From: Chiua virens
Taxonomy: Eukaryota; Basidiomycota; Agaricomycetes; Boletales; Boletaceae
Direction: 5' to 3'
DNA length: 64,000 bases
NCBI GenBank assembly: GCA_019787685.1
Contig: JAHNUO010000001.1
Location: 124,001 to 188,000, forward strand
Position 1 is the first letter of the stretch. Every line of letters starts with the position of its first letter. Shown here in pieces: positions 45,726 through 57,234 of the stretch. A program made the position numbers and the translations under genes. The notes under the pieces are model-generated. The model worked only from the letters and a program-made list of their open reading frames with translations, did not search any database and had not been told where the DNA came from.

Positions 45726-47574
45726 ATGTTGCGCTTCGTCGCTGCACTCGCCTTGGCGACGAGAGTTGTGTCCGTTTCAGCTCCTTCCGCGAACTGGCGA
45801 GAACATATCAAGAACGTGGTCGTGCTCGTCCAAGAGAATCGGTGAACTTCAATGTTTAGTGGCTGTGCTCGAACTGACTCTTGTCAGTTCATTCGACTCG
45901 TTCTTTGGCGACCTTTCTTTCCGGGACGATATCAACAACATTCGTTATCTGCGGGGCAAATACTGCAACCCAGTTTGTTTCACACTTCTACCCACGTTTC
46001 GCAAGTTGATGAATCTACAGGTCAACGTCACGTTGACGAGCGAGACTACATGGCTATGCGCCGAGCCTACTGGGCCCAATGTGTCTCCAGATGACCCGAA
46101 TCACTCTATCACCGGCGTCAACTATGAACTCTTCTCCACTTACCACCCCAACGAATCAGGTTCAACAGAGGCCGTCGAGAGTGCAGAAACCATGCTCGGA
46201 TTCGTCATTGAACACGAAATTACCCACGGCACACGCAACCTAACCCGTGCTGCCGAAGTTATGGAATACCTTCCAGAGGACATGATACCCGTATATCGTA
46301 CCATGGCCGAAAACTATGTCGTGTTCGACCACTGGTTCTGTGACGTTCCTGGTCCCACAAATCCCAACCGGTATGCTCGTCTCCAAACTTAATTCCCTCC
46401 AGCTAGTACCACCTAACGACACGGTTCAGTGCCTACATGACATCTGGCACGTCTTATGGTCACGGCAGAAACGACGAAGCATTCAACGTCTTTAGCCTTC
46501 CTCAGCGTTCGATCTTCCAGCAACTCGACGAAGCCAATATCTCATGGATCAACTATTACAATTCTAGTTTCCACCCGGATTCCGAGTTTTACCAGTGGAC
46601 GTACACCAGTGGGAGGTACAAGACACATGTCCAACCAGTCGCGCAATTCTTTGCAGACGCGGCGGCTGGGACGTTGCCTCAATTCACTTGGATCAATCCC
46701 GAGGTGATACTGTTTGTTCTTTGAGATAGGCGTCTCGCATGTGTGCATCTCTGATTAATTACATTTTACGTTTTCAGTGTTGCCTTTATGACTCTATGCA
46801 CCCTCCTAGTCCCATCAACACGGGAGAGGCGTGGACGAAAAACGTTTACGAGACACTTCGTAGCTCACCACAATGGGATAATATGCTCTTTCTGCTCACC
46901 TTTGACGAGCACGGCGTACGTCGCATTTAATTTAGCCTGAACGTAGAGAGTCATACATCATTCCTTTGGTGACAGGGCTACGCAGACCATGTGCCTCCAC
47001 CGGTGGGTGTGCCCCCTGGCGATGACCTCACCTACACAGAAGTGGCGCAAGATGGGAAACCCTATACCTTTTCATTTGACAGACTTGGCCTTCGGTAGGT
47101 CTATTCAATACACTTACACTCCTATTCCCCGACGAATGAAACCCTGCTTAGTGTGCCCACCCTTGTCATCTCACCTTGGGTCGACAAAGGCGCGCTCGAG
47201 CACCTTGGGCAGGGATGGCTCAATTTACAGTCACTCCTCCCTTCCAGCGTTCATCAGCAAGGTAAAACGATGCGCATATCTGCGGCGGGCAAAAGGCTCT
47301 AGCCATTCTGATGCTTTACTTTATATTGTAGCTGTGGAACATAGATGATGGCGTGCCCCTCACACCGCGGGTCGCTTCCGCGGCCAGCTTTGAGCACCTC
47401 ATCACAGACAAATTCCGTGCAGACACTCCGCTAGTCCTGCCCGATCCTTGGGGATATGCGGGAGGGGAATATTGTGATGAACCGACAGTCCCTCCGTCAT
47501 TGTCCACATCTCAATTGACGGACAACATGGACTACCTGGTCAACATACCCGACTGGGACGACGAATGCGAATAG
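45726..47574 (+). CDS. Secreted phosphoesterase (acid phosphatase/phospholipase C family), copy 1
   Basis: A 19-20 residue signal peptide (MLRFVAALALATRVVSVSA) precedes the phosphoesterase domain that fungal acid phosphatases share with bacterial phospholipases C. Motifs: KNVVVLVQENRSFDSFFG, CAEPTGPNVSPDD, TRAAEVMEYLPEDMIPV, YVVFDHWFCDVPGPTNPNR, MTSGTSYGHG, TFDEHGGYADHVPPP and LVISPWVDKGALEHLGQGG. Eight exons; introns 45842-45887, 45973-46020, 46371-46429, 46704-46777, 46916-46975, 47095-47151 and 47262-47331. One extra base near 47215 separates GQG from GSIYSHSSL. The substrate (phosphate monoester or phospholipid) cannot be decided. About 420 residues. The C-terminal 40 residues (GGEYCDEPTVPPSL ... 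PDWDDECE) are absent from copy 2. Confidence 0.87.
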
Positions 47575-48321
47575 AAAGTAATGAAGGGTAAAAGCAGCTT
47601 GGGAGACGGTGGCACGAACGATCCAAAGTCACGTATCACCCTTACGTGAGGTCACTGCATGTTTGTTAGGGTACTATGTTCCATTATTCCTCCTCGTCGA
47701 AATAATGCAATTTTTCTGGTTGGCAGACGTGCAGGTTTGTGCGATCGCTTTCCCAAGGATGTCATGGTCACCAGGCATCGATGCGTTGTTGACGATTCCA
47801 CTCCGTTTATGTCGTCCTTTCAAGGTACTTAATGGTACCGCCAACAACGCTATTCCCATGAGGGTCGATCACCTGGCTTCAGGCATGACCAGTCATCTAG
47901 CCATCTGGAAATGGGTACACGGTATTGGCACGGTATACCGTGTACGCGTTTCTATCATTCCCATGACCAAACCGAAAGTATCAGTCTCATCTGTGTGCAG
48001 CCCTAGAGTATTGCACTACAGTGCAGTTGCCTCATGATCACACGCATAGGCAAATCCAGACCAAGGTCGATTGATTTGATTTACGTTGTTCCAGGTTGAC
48101 CATCCTCCAGTCGCAACATTGACAAAAGTGGTGTCAGTGATGGTATCAACCAATTGCCAAGAAGTACGACGGTTTCCCCAAGACATCTCATGGGACAGCT
48201 TGAGGTCATCTGACCGGCTTAGGTTGGTCATGAGCCCTTGGCCCTGAAGCAGTTCGAAGTATAAAACGCGATCAACGGAAGCATCCTGGCTCACCTAAGT
48301 TTCCTTTCTAGCTCTCCAAGC
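47575..48321. other. Spacer between the two phosphoesterase genes
   Basis: Holds the 3' end of copy 1 and the promoter of copy 2. A minus-strand frame at 48016-48294 (92 codons, with WSTWNNVNQINRPWSG) is open but not recognised. A perfect 11-bp inverted repeat lies at 47915-47945. Confidence 0.4.
47915..47945. repeat. Perfect 11-bp inverted repeat with 9-nt spacer
   Basis: GTACACGGTAT at 47915-47925 is the exact reverse complement of ATACCGTGTAC at 47935-47945. An overlapping 12-nt palindrome (ACGGTATACCGT) spans 47930-47941. It could be a site for a dimeric regulator or a hairpin. Confidence 0.6.
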
Positions 48322-50010
48322 ATGTTATATTCCGTTTCTGCTCTCATCTTGGCAATTAGTGCTATCACAGTTTCCGCTTCTGCGACCTGGCAAGACCACA
48401 TCAAGAATGTGGTCGTGCTCGTCCAAGAGAATCGGTGAACCAGGCTTGGCCCTTAAAGCCTGTATTTTAACTCATTGCTACATCCCATCAGTTCGTTTGA
48501 CTCGTTCTTTGGAGACCTTTCTTTTCGGAGCGATATCGACAATATTCGCAATTTGAAAAGCAAGTACTGCAACCCGGTATGTTTCACAGTCAGTTTTTAA
48601 TGGGTGTGCCGCGGACTGACAGTACTACAGGCTAATGCTACGATAACGAAAGAGACGGAGTGGGTCTGCGCTGAACCTACTGGCCCCAACGTCTCTCCTG
48701 ATGACCCGGAACACTCCCTGACCGGCGTCAACTACCAAATCTTCTCGAATTATCACCCCAAGAATCCAGCTCCGATCGGGGCTGAAACCATGCTCGGATT
48801 CCTCGTAGAACAAGAAGTCGCTTACAATACCCATAACGTAACTCGCGCCTCCGAAGTCTTGGAATACCTTTCCGAAGGCATGATACCCGTCTTTCGCACC
48901 ATGGCTGAGAACTATGTCGTGTTTGATCACTGGTTCTGCGACGTTCCTGGTCCTACGAATCCTAATCGGTATGCTCGTCAACCTCTGCGCGAGCCGACAC
49001 CAGCTGATGTACTCCCTCAGCGCTTACATGACGTCTGGTACGTCTCATGGGCACGGTAAGAACGACGGCGCAGTTCGGCGACTTTAACCTTCCTCAGCGC
49101 TCGATCTTTCAACAACTCGACGAAGCCAAGGTCAGCTGGATCAACTATTACAACTCCAGTTTCAACCCGGACGCCGAGTTCTACCAATGGACAAAGACCA
49201 GTGGGAGGTACAAAACCAACGTCCTCCCGATCGCGCAGTTCTTTGCGGATGCAAAGGCGGGGAAGTTGCCCCAGTTCACCTATATCAACCCCGAGGTACG
49301 ACATTCGAATTCGTACCCACCGCATTGACCATCCTTCGTCGTCTCTAGTGTTGCTCATATGACTCCATGCACCCGCCGAGTCCCATCAACATGGGCGAGG
49401 CGTGGGTGAAGAGCATTTATGAGGCACTTCGTAGCTCACCACAATGGAACAACACGCTCTTCCTCCTCACGTTCGACGAACACGGTGTACGTGGCCTATG
49501 TGTGTCAATCCAAAGACTGACGCGCCTTGCGCAGGGTTTCGCCGATCACGTCTCCCCACCCATGGGCGTCCCCCCCGGCGATAAGCTGACCTACACCGAA
49601 AAGGCACAAGACGGGAAATCATATACGTTTTCGTTCGACAGACTCGGTGTTCGGTACGTTCCACACACGCCTTTGACCAGAGAACTCCGAGTCACACCTC
49701 ACACAGCGTGGCCACCCTCCTCATCTCACCCTGGGTCCCAAAAGGTGGGCTCGAACACGTGGGACAGGGTGGTGCGATCTACAGCCATTCATCGCTGGCG
49801 GCGTTTATCGGTAAGGTAAGGCATCGACCGTGGTCGTGAACACAGCGGTTTGATGCTGATGGTTATGGTGCACTTCGTTAGTTGTGGAACCTGGATAAGG
49901 GGGTTCCCCTCACGCCGCGTGTCGGATCTGCGGCCACGTTTGAGCATCTCATCACGGACACGTTCCGCGAGGACACGCCGGTTGTGTTGCCTGAGCCGTG
50001 GGGATATTGA
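48322..50010 (+). CDS. Secreted phosphoesterase (acid phosphatase/phospholipase C family), copy 2
   Basis: Tandem paralogue of the preceding gene with the same exon plan. Signal peptide MLYSVSALILAISAITVSA; then NVVVLVQENRSFDSFFGDL, CAEPTGPNVSPDD, MAENYVVFDHWFCDVPGP, MTSGTSHGHG, LTFDEHGGFADHVSPP, LLISPWVPKGGLEHVGQGG and LWNLDKGVPLTPRVGSAATFEHL. Introns: 48435-48491, 48577-48630, 48969-49020, 49296-49348, 49487-49534, 49654-49706 and 49816-49881. One extra base near 49070 separates GHGKNDG from QFGDFNLPQRS. The stop directly after EPWGY makes this protein about 40 residues shorter than copy 1; the lost tail is still partly visible in the 3' flank, so the stop is probably secondary. All core motifs are intact. 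Confidence 0.87.
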
Positions 50011-50967
50011 GAGGGCCGATCTGGATCGGCGGACGTCCACATCTCACTTGATCGACAACCCTGTATGTCATTCATAAATATGATTAGAGGGAGCGTGAGT
50101 TGAGAATGAAGAGTACCTTGGAGACGGCGTTAGCACTGTACACGAAATGTACATGGCGAACCGGTAACAAGACTACTCGAGAGACGTGCCTCCTGGCTCT
50201 CCTTTTTTGTCACGCTCGTCTTTCCGGGTGTGTGCGTTAGCGGGGTGTATGACTTCAAGGCGTACCAACTCTGCAGGTTGTGCGCGTTTTCGGACAATGG
50301 GGCAGGGGATTTAGGTGCCGGCATTCGAGGATCGGGGTACTATGGGTCGAGGAGGGTCCCCACCTCTGGAACCTTCAACACACCATTATGCTGACATGGA
50401 TCCTGGACCTTCCCCTTCCCCTAGACCGAGATAAGTGCAGCATAAGATCCTGCGCACGCGGTGGGCGTGAGCCGCGCCACCTTCATGCTCAGTGGGGGCG
50501 GCCCTCCTGTCTTCGACGTGCCAGCACACACGAGTTTCAACGGCGGCGGGTGCAACAACGCGCTCATCTTGCCATAAATGATGATCTGTGGTCTCCGGTC
50601 TCTATTCAGCGAGAAACGCAATGACATTACTCAGATTGTCCCTCAGGGAGTGATCCCAAAACACACCCCAGTGTTACTTGTGTACTTATCGCGAAGGGGA
50701 TCCACCCGTTCTTCGCAGGAGTCGCATGTGGTATGAGGCAGTAGAGCAAAAAACAGTATGATAACATTCGGAACTGCAAAAGAAAGACGTACAGCTTTGG
50801 GAGGCTTGTGCAACGGCTCGGGAACGTAGATGGAGTTAGTGAGCTACGAACACAATGGGTGATCGACTTGGAACAAAAAGGAAACGATAGACGGAAGCTA
50901 CAATGCAGTCGAAAAGAAATAGAGACGTTGAAACAGAACCTCTGTGACGACGATACTGCACCACATC
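50011..50967. other. Region between phosphoesterase copy 2 and the WD40/coiled-coil gene
   Basis: A plus-strand patch at about 50440-50575 reads VSRATFMLSGGGPPVFDVPAH and then TSFNGGGCNNALILP before a stop. It looks coding but is not recognised. A 44-nt element at 50142-50185 recurs at 54766-54807. Nothing else seen. Confidence 0.3.
50142..50185 (+). repeat. Short dispersed repeat, copy 1
   Basis: The segment containing TACATGGCGAA and TAACAAGACTACTC is nearly identical to 54766-54807, in the same orientation. Confidence 0.6.
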
Positions 50968-53550
50968 TTACCCCGTGATCACCTTTGTCTTGACAACGTT
51001 CGTCACCGTAAGGGTATTCTTCTTGTTGGGACCGACCCCAGACTGTGTGATGACCTCCTTTGACAAGCCCAACTGCGTGGTGCACAACACAAACTGGCTC
51101 CTCGACCTTTTCCGTGCACCAGCCGAGTCGACTTCCATTGTTTGCCCATCTAACACCTTCACTGGCAATGGACGAATCGCCTCGACTCGATAGTCAGCCG
51201 ACAGTGCGTCCATGATCGACTTGGTGAGCTGCCCCGCGGTGGTGAGGATGAAGGATATCCGGCCCCGGAATTTCGACGCGATCATCTCTTTCGCAGCGGA
51301 GGTGGAAGGAGCACAACCAGCGGTGACGATGATATCACAAAGTCCGTCCATCGTAGATTCGATAAGCATGCTCGGGCTGCTCGAACAGATCGGTGAGAGA
51401 GAAGCGTAGGTCAGCGATCGCCAGCGGGCAGATATCGTTTGTGACTCTATGATTCGCCGTCAGCAGAATAATCAATGATGCGTTGATATTTAGTTCTTCA
51501 CCTAATTTCCGGACTATGCTGTATAATTCACGGATGAGCCGATCGGGCCCGCTATCCATGGACCACGAGGAAATGATCCCGTATATGTGATAGATAAGGT
51601 AGGCACGAAAGGCCATAGGGAGATACGCAACGACCTCGGCGCGTGAGTTACTGCGTAACCGGTTCACCAGGGATTGTCCGATAGATCTGGAGACCCTCGT
51701 TGCAATAGAAACTTGTTCCTCTGTCGGGTTTGTAGCGTGGGGCTGAAAGTTATGAATGATACGATCCGCGATGAATGTGGAACTCCAATCTATCTTCTCA
51801 TTGAGTTGTTGGAGTGTTTCGATGATATTCATCTCCGCACGTGCATCCGCCTGAGCGATGAAATTTTGAACGAGAAATGGTGTACGCTGACTTTGTTCGA
51901 CAACGGACTTGAGATGTCTAAACTGCTTATCGTACCATTCCTGGATCTGGATGGTTTGAGATTGGGAGAACTGAAGTTCCTCGCGCACGGCGATGAGCTC
52001 CTCTGAATCGCGACGGCGTTCCTCGAGTTCCCTGTTCGCAGCGGCGAGCTCCTCTGCTTTGGCGGCATAGGAACGTTTCCAGTGGTCCACGTCGGCAGTA
52101 AGGGCGTCAATTTGGCGATCTTTGGCTTTAATGGATGATTTCAAAGTCTCCAGCTCCTTCTGAGCCGAGGCGAGTTCGCGTGACTGCGCCTCGTGGCGGC
52201 CTTGGAGTACTGTAAGTTGATCCTTTAGTTCCTGCATAACTTTCTTGAGGTCGATCATCTCTTCGGGTATTAGAAAACTGACATCAGCATGCCGATGGGC
52301 TAGACTAGTTTAGGCGATCCACGCACCTGCCTGTGTACGAGACATCATTCTTTCACCGTGATCCACATTCTGGTGGGTTGGAAGTAGAAATCGAGCCATG
52401 AGGCACATATAAGGCCTATTGGTGCAGGTACACTTACATTGTGAACATAGCTACAAGGGAGGATGTCGTGGAGGTTCTGAACGGTGACTGTCTTGCCATA
52501 AGCGATTGCAATGTCGTAGTTTTCTGAAATCGCCATTGTAAAAACCATGTCATTGTGGTCGGTGCCAGACCCGATTCTCGTATGCGTCGTCGTATCCCAG
52601 AACGATATTGATGAGTCGGTAGAGGCTGCGATGAAGCTGCGATCGTTTGGCAGAGCGATGCACCCCCGTTTTTCCAAGTCGTCTGTGTGGATGTGCGATA
52701 GTGTTTCTCCGGTGGATACGTCGAGGTAGTGGATTCTACCGTCACGAGAGATGGCGTACAGATGTGTGCCATTCTTCCACGCAAGGCAATGTCCATTTGA
52801 GCCAGCTTTGATGGGGAATTCGTGGAGGAGATGGCCATCTTCGCTGTTGTAGACACGAACAGAGCGTTCCCAAGTGGCAGTAGCGAGAAGATGTCCGTCT
52901 GGTGAGAACTTGACCGCGGCTACACCGTTGTCATGTCGTAGCGTCAGCAGTCGCTCGCCCGTCGACCGTTCCCAGATGCAAGCAGTGTGGTCAATCGATC
53001 CGCTGACAATTTTGTTCCCTTCTGGCGAGATATCCACCGCATTCACTCCTCTTGTATGCCCTTTCGTCTCGCTCACCTCCTTGTGACTCTCCACATTCCA
53101 CACAGACACACGTCCTAGACCCGACCCGACCACCATCCACTTCCCATCACCTGATACAGCAATGGCATTGGCCCAACCCCCGACATCTATTGGTCTTGCG
53201 ACTTCCTTACCATCCTCCAATCGCCATCGTCGGATTTTCTCTTCCTTTCCTCCACTCAAAATGTGTTTTCCTTCCATTAGGAACGCGACTGAGTATATGG
53301 TATCTCTCCCATCGATCTCGATTGTCTTCCGTACATTTTTTTGACTGGTCATAGTGGAGGACGTCTGGGGCCCCGTCACCGAACGTTCAATCTCCTTCCC
53401 TTGATCTTGGACAGAGCTTCCTCCTGGTTGCACAGCGTCACGGGACGCGGAACCACCATCCGACAGTTGGATTTCCGTCAGTACTATAATTTCATCGGTC
53501 CCATTCATTGACTCACTGTTCTCCAGTGTTCCAGGTAACCTAAGAGACAT
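50968..53550 (-). CDS. WD40-repeat protein with C-terminal coiled coil
   Basis: The first exon (53550-52437) encodes a 90-residue Ser/Gly-rich lead and then at least six WD40 blades: TIYSVAFLMEGKHILSGG, WANAIAVSGDGKWMVVGSG, GVNAVDISPEGNKIVSGS with DHTACIWERSTGERL, GVAAVKFSPDGHLLATAT, and further blades to AISENYDIAIAYGKTVTV. A 44-nt exon (52369-52327; VDHGERMMSRTQ) leads into a coiled coil (52260 on: LKKVMQELKDQLTVLQ, EAQSRELASAQKELETL, AAKAEELAAANRELEERR), then an alpha-helical region without known name. Introns: 52370-52436 and 52261-52326. One extra base near 51380 separates DLFEQ from PSMLIESTMDGLCDI. Such proteins are lineage-specific in Agaricomycetes; a scaffold role is inferred from the repeats. 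That both parts are one gene rests on in-frame splice sites. Confidence 0.75.
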
Positions 53551-55226
53551 TTTTCGAGTAGGTGGACGATGACGGAAAATGGGATACGTGGAGGTTTATT
53601 CACAAGGGCGCTTTTTCGTGCAGCCTACACGTGCCTTATCAGATCCCATCAGATCACTCCCCTGTGCCCTTGATGCTCGTTCCCTCTGGTCATCGCAACC
53701 AACGAATTTCTAATCAAGATGATGGGCCACAGTGATAACGAAAATCCGTCCATTAGATAACGATCCAGATGGATGGTTCGGAAAGAGCAACGTCATATAT
53801 GCGTACATGAAGGCACGGCGGTGAGGATATCAAGTGGTTCTCGTGGTTCGTTAACAGTCATCAGGACATCCTTGCCTTGGTTGGCCTCACTGCATATCTC
53901 GCTCGTTCCCTGTATCTGCTCCCGAGTCCTTGAGTTGTTATCATGACCCTGATAAAAGCCGCGCAATCGTCGTCTGTCCTGAGTCGTACACAGTTACTAA
54001 CGGCGTCCATGACTCCGAGTCATGTCCATGCCCGTATCAACCTGGATATCAAGCTCTCAGCTTTGCCAATTCCGTGTGTGTTCTCATCCTTCACCCCCTT
54101 GTCCCACTGATCATCTGATCTGTTGGCGTAATGGTGGTTCTTTATTGGTCAGGCTGCTCAAAGTTCGCGTCCATGTCCATCCATATCCAACCCTCCTTTG
54201 CCCTCAACGTTCACCCCACGCTTCGGTCGAACCGTACGCGGCCGCCATTCTGGTGCACATCCACTTCTCAAACTGTACCAACGTCCCTCTATCTCCTTGC
54301 AGGTCAATATCCCTCCAAGGACCCACTTGGCTTTCTCCGCATTTGCTCTCCCAGGTTACCATCCCCATCTCATCTCTTTGGAGGATAGTCTTGTGGGTCG
54401 TGTAGCAACATCGTCACGCCCCGGTCTTTGCCCAGAGATCATACTTTTGTTTCCAAATCTCATAGCGTCGCATATGGGTGAATATCTCTATGACCATCAC
54501 CCGTCAGTGTCTCGCAAGCACCGAAATGATGTACACGCGCGGGCGCGCAGGTTGTACACCAGTTCCCTCGAGAGCGCCGATGAGGGCGAGTCTTGCCACA
54601 CTCGCACGGAGCCTAGGTGATTGGAGAGTCGTGACCGTCGAACAGGAGGTTTGTCCTTGTTTGGTTTCATCCCTATGTTTTTCAATGCGCGTTCGAAAGT
54701 ACTACGAGAAAGAAAACAAAGGTGACAACTTGACACCGATGTTTCCTCTATTCCTGCGCGTGTCTCGAAACGTACATGGCGAATAAGTAACAAGACTACT
54801 CAGAGACTCCTCTATCATCATCAAGAGCCATTATGTTGACTTTTGGGAACGCGGTCCCGCTTCCTTGGGTGTAGCAAGAAACGCGACACCGTACCGACTC
54901 GCAATGTCCAAATCAATGAATTTTCAGGACCAAACAATCCAGGTAAATGGAATCGAGTGAATACCTGATAGGGTATTGTTCAGAGTGGGTGCGTCCGATG
55001 GGAAGGAGGAAAGAGGTATTACGAGTTTGAGTAGCCAATCAGATCTATCAGTAGAACTGGCGAAGCACAAGCGGAAGTCAACAAAAGAGAAATGTGATCA
55101 AAACATGCTTGCCTGGTCTAGCACAGCGGCTGAAGACGACACATCGCTCTGCCCTCCACCTGAAGGGCGGTCTTGTTCCTGAAGTATGGCTGGTTGGCTA
55201 GGCTGGTCGCATATGTCACGACTGCA
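53551..55226. other. Promoter side of the WD40 gene and 3' side of HAP5
   Basis: Frames on the plus strand at 54022-54405 and 54198-54620 have no recognisable motif. No spliceable gene was found. The second copy of a short repeat lies at 54766-54807. Confidence 0.35.
54766..54807 (+). repeat. Short dispersed repeat, copy 2
   Basis: Near-identical to 50142-50185 (TACATGGCGAA ... TAACAAGACTACTC ... GAGAC). There is no coding potential; it is perhaps part of an old transposable element. Confidence 0.6.
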
Positions 55227-55889
55227 TCAGGAGGGGGCCAGATAGCCTACGGAGAGGGAGCTCACCCCAGCGACCAAGTTGTTCCCACCTGCCATCGCGC
55301 TCACACCACCACCTGCAGTACTGTGACTGAGGCCCGTCAACCCCTCCTCCCTCGGTACGATATCGATGAGAAAGTCGAACTGATCCGACTTGGCGAGCGC
55401 TTTGGCAATGTCGGCACGAGACAATGTCCGGCGTTTATTCGAGTCTGCAATGATAAATGCACGCGCCGTGATTTCAGAGATAAAAACTATGATAAGGGAT
55501 TCGATCGCATTAGCATCGACATTACGAAGAAGAGAGCGTCGGCGATGGATACGCGTGGCAGTGCTCGATAGTAGGCCAAGTTGTCAGAAACGGAATGTGA
55601 GTACCCACCTTCGCAGGCTTTGCAAAAGAGTATGGGCGCATCTGCGGCAATCATCTGCAGATGTCACGTCGTGCGAGACGGGGTCAGACGAGCGTCAACG
55701 GGTCGTTCATACAAATACCTTGACGTCGGGATCGCTCTTCATGACTTTTTTTATCCTCGCCAGAGGGAGTGGGGGGTGCCGGTAATCTGGCGTTTCTTGT
55801 TCGGCTGCATCGACCTGTCTCTGCCAGAAAGAACGCAAAAAGTCGTTGAGAGGTTCGCCGGGCTGGACGTAGGGCGTCGTTGGAGACAT
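55227..55889 (-). CDS. HAP5: CCAAT-binding factor subunit HAP5/NF-YC (histone-fold)
   Basis: Histone-fold subunit of the HAP2/3/5 (NF-Y) complex that binds CCAAT boxes. Three exons: 55889-55719, 55654-55609 and 55486-55227. They encode [39 protein letters not shown] | [15 protein letters not shown] | [39 protein letters not shown] and IDIVPREE: the complete conserved NF-YC histone fold. A short Gly/Ser/Val-rich tail ends at a TGA (55227-55229). The ATG at 55889 gives [13 protein letters not shown]. The protein is about 158 residues, short for fungal HAP5, with little beyond the core; further 3' exons cannot be excluded. No frame error. It acts in the nucleus with HAP2 and HAP3, which are not in the window. 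Confidence 0.92.
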
Positions 55890-57234
55890 TATCACTGAAT
55901 CTCAACGTGACGTGAGAAAGCACAGGGGATATGAGGGGAAGCAACCCTAACCTTATATTAGGGTTATGTGAGCTGTGTATAAAAGGAATCCCACGTTGAT
56001 TGTCTGCTTTCTCACTACGGTCATCAAAACAAATGCATCAGGGACTAACTCACCTTTGGTTTCGTGGAGCCCTGTACACTGGCAACTGGGACCGACACGG
56101 CCCTCGCCTATGTTTTGATGGCCGCCTAAAATCCAGGGTTCCTCACGCGTGAGGATGGTGCTGTGTAGCAGTTTCTTGGAAAATATATTTTACCTGATGC
56201 TACTCGGCACTTAATGACCGCGACTTCCCCCGCAGTCCCACTGGTTCATACTCCCGCAGATTTTGCTTTTCTCTCCACCGCCATGAACCTCAGTCTACGT
56301 CACGTGAAGATAAGTGCTTCACAGACGATGTTCATCACCTCTACAGGCACAGTACTCTTCACGTCGTACACAACGCACTGATCGATATGGGTACCGGTCG
56401 ATGACTGTAATCACTTCGTTCGATGACCTGGGATCCGAAGTAGAAGTCGGGCATATCAAGTGGAACGAGAACACGGAGAATTTCCCATCCCTGTGCGTAT
56501 GTGAGGGCTTGGTGGAGCTGCGAACGGTCTCGCAGGACGATTCGATGTAACCCTGTTCACACATTCTTATGAACAGTTCGCTCATCGAGCATGTCCCTTA
56601 TGTCTAGCATTTTCCGGGGAAACGATGGGCGATTTTATCGATGGCGGAGATTAGACGACGTGTCTGTCGTGCGTCGTTTCGTCAAACCCTTGTTTTCCCT
56701 CGTCTAACATCGCTCGTCTCGTCCAGCTTTCTGCAGAAGGCACCTCCTTCGTGCCTATATCCATCTCCCACGACGATATCCAGTCGGTTTCGACGGTCGA
56801 TTTGGTTGAATCGAGTGTGATTCTTTCTATACAGCCAACTGGCTTCCATCTTCTTCGCGAGATTGTCGTCACTTTCATGCTGTTTCGAACGACTGTGTAG
56901 GCGACCTCGTGACGATTATGGTCCCAAGGCACGAGGCGCCGCAAGTCCCCACCAAGGTCAGATTGATGCCATAATTTCATCCCCGTAGCTGGAAGCATTA
57001 GTAAATGTGCCTAGGGAATCACATCCTATCTGAAGCACTGCTAACCAAATGCAGTCATTGGACGTGAGTACATATGTGTGCAATAGGACCAAATACTCAA
57101 CCTCGGATTTTGACAGTGGTATCCATGTACAACATTCGCCTCTCACTGAGAACACAGCAAGGACATCTACCTTGTATCAGAACACCGTACGTTATGTGAT
57201 GACGCCTCTTTGGATTTAAGGTATAATAGACAGC
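55890..57234. other. Intergenic region between HAP5 and the protein kinase
   Basis: Contains the divergent promoters. A TATAAAAGG at about 55978 (plus) precedes a 39-codon ATG frame at 56033 that I do not recognise. Minus-strand frames at 56319-56585 and 56651-56998, and a plus-strand frame at 56314-56550, look partly protein-like but have no known motif. A first exon of the kinase may lie just before 57187 (GTACGT donor, TAATAG acceptor at 57229). Confidence 0.35.

Noticed and set aside
1..53550. Programmed +1 frameshifting as explanation for the many extra bases
   Set aside because: The sites share no slippery sequence, several genes carry two or three, deletions occur too, and conserved enzymes are involved. 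Sequencing error fits better.
55973..56150. Small gene after TATAAAAGG with a 39-codon frame from 56033
   Set aside because: The frame is short and unrecognised, with no splice continuation found; reported only within the intergenic entry.
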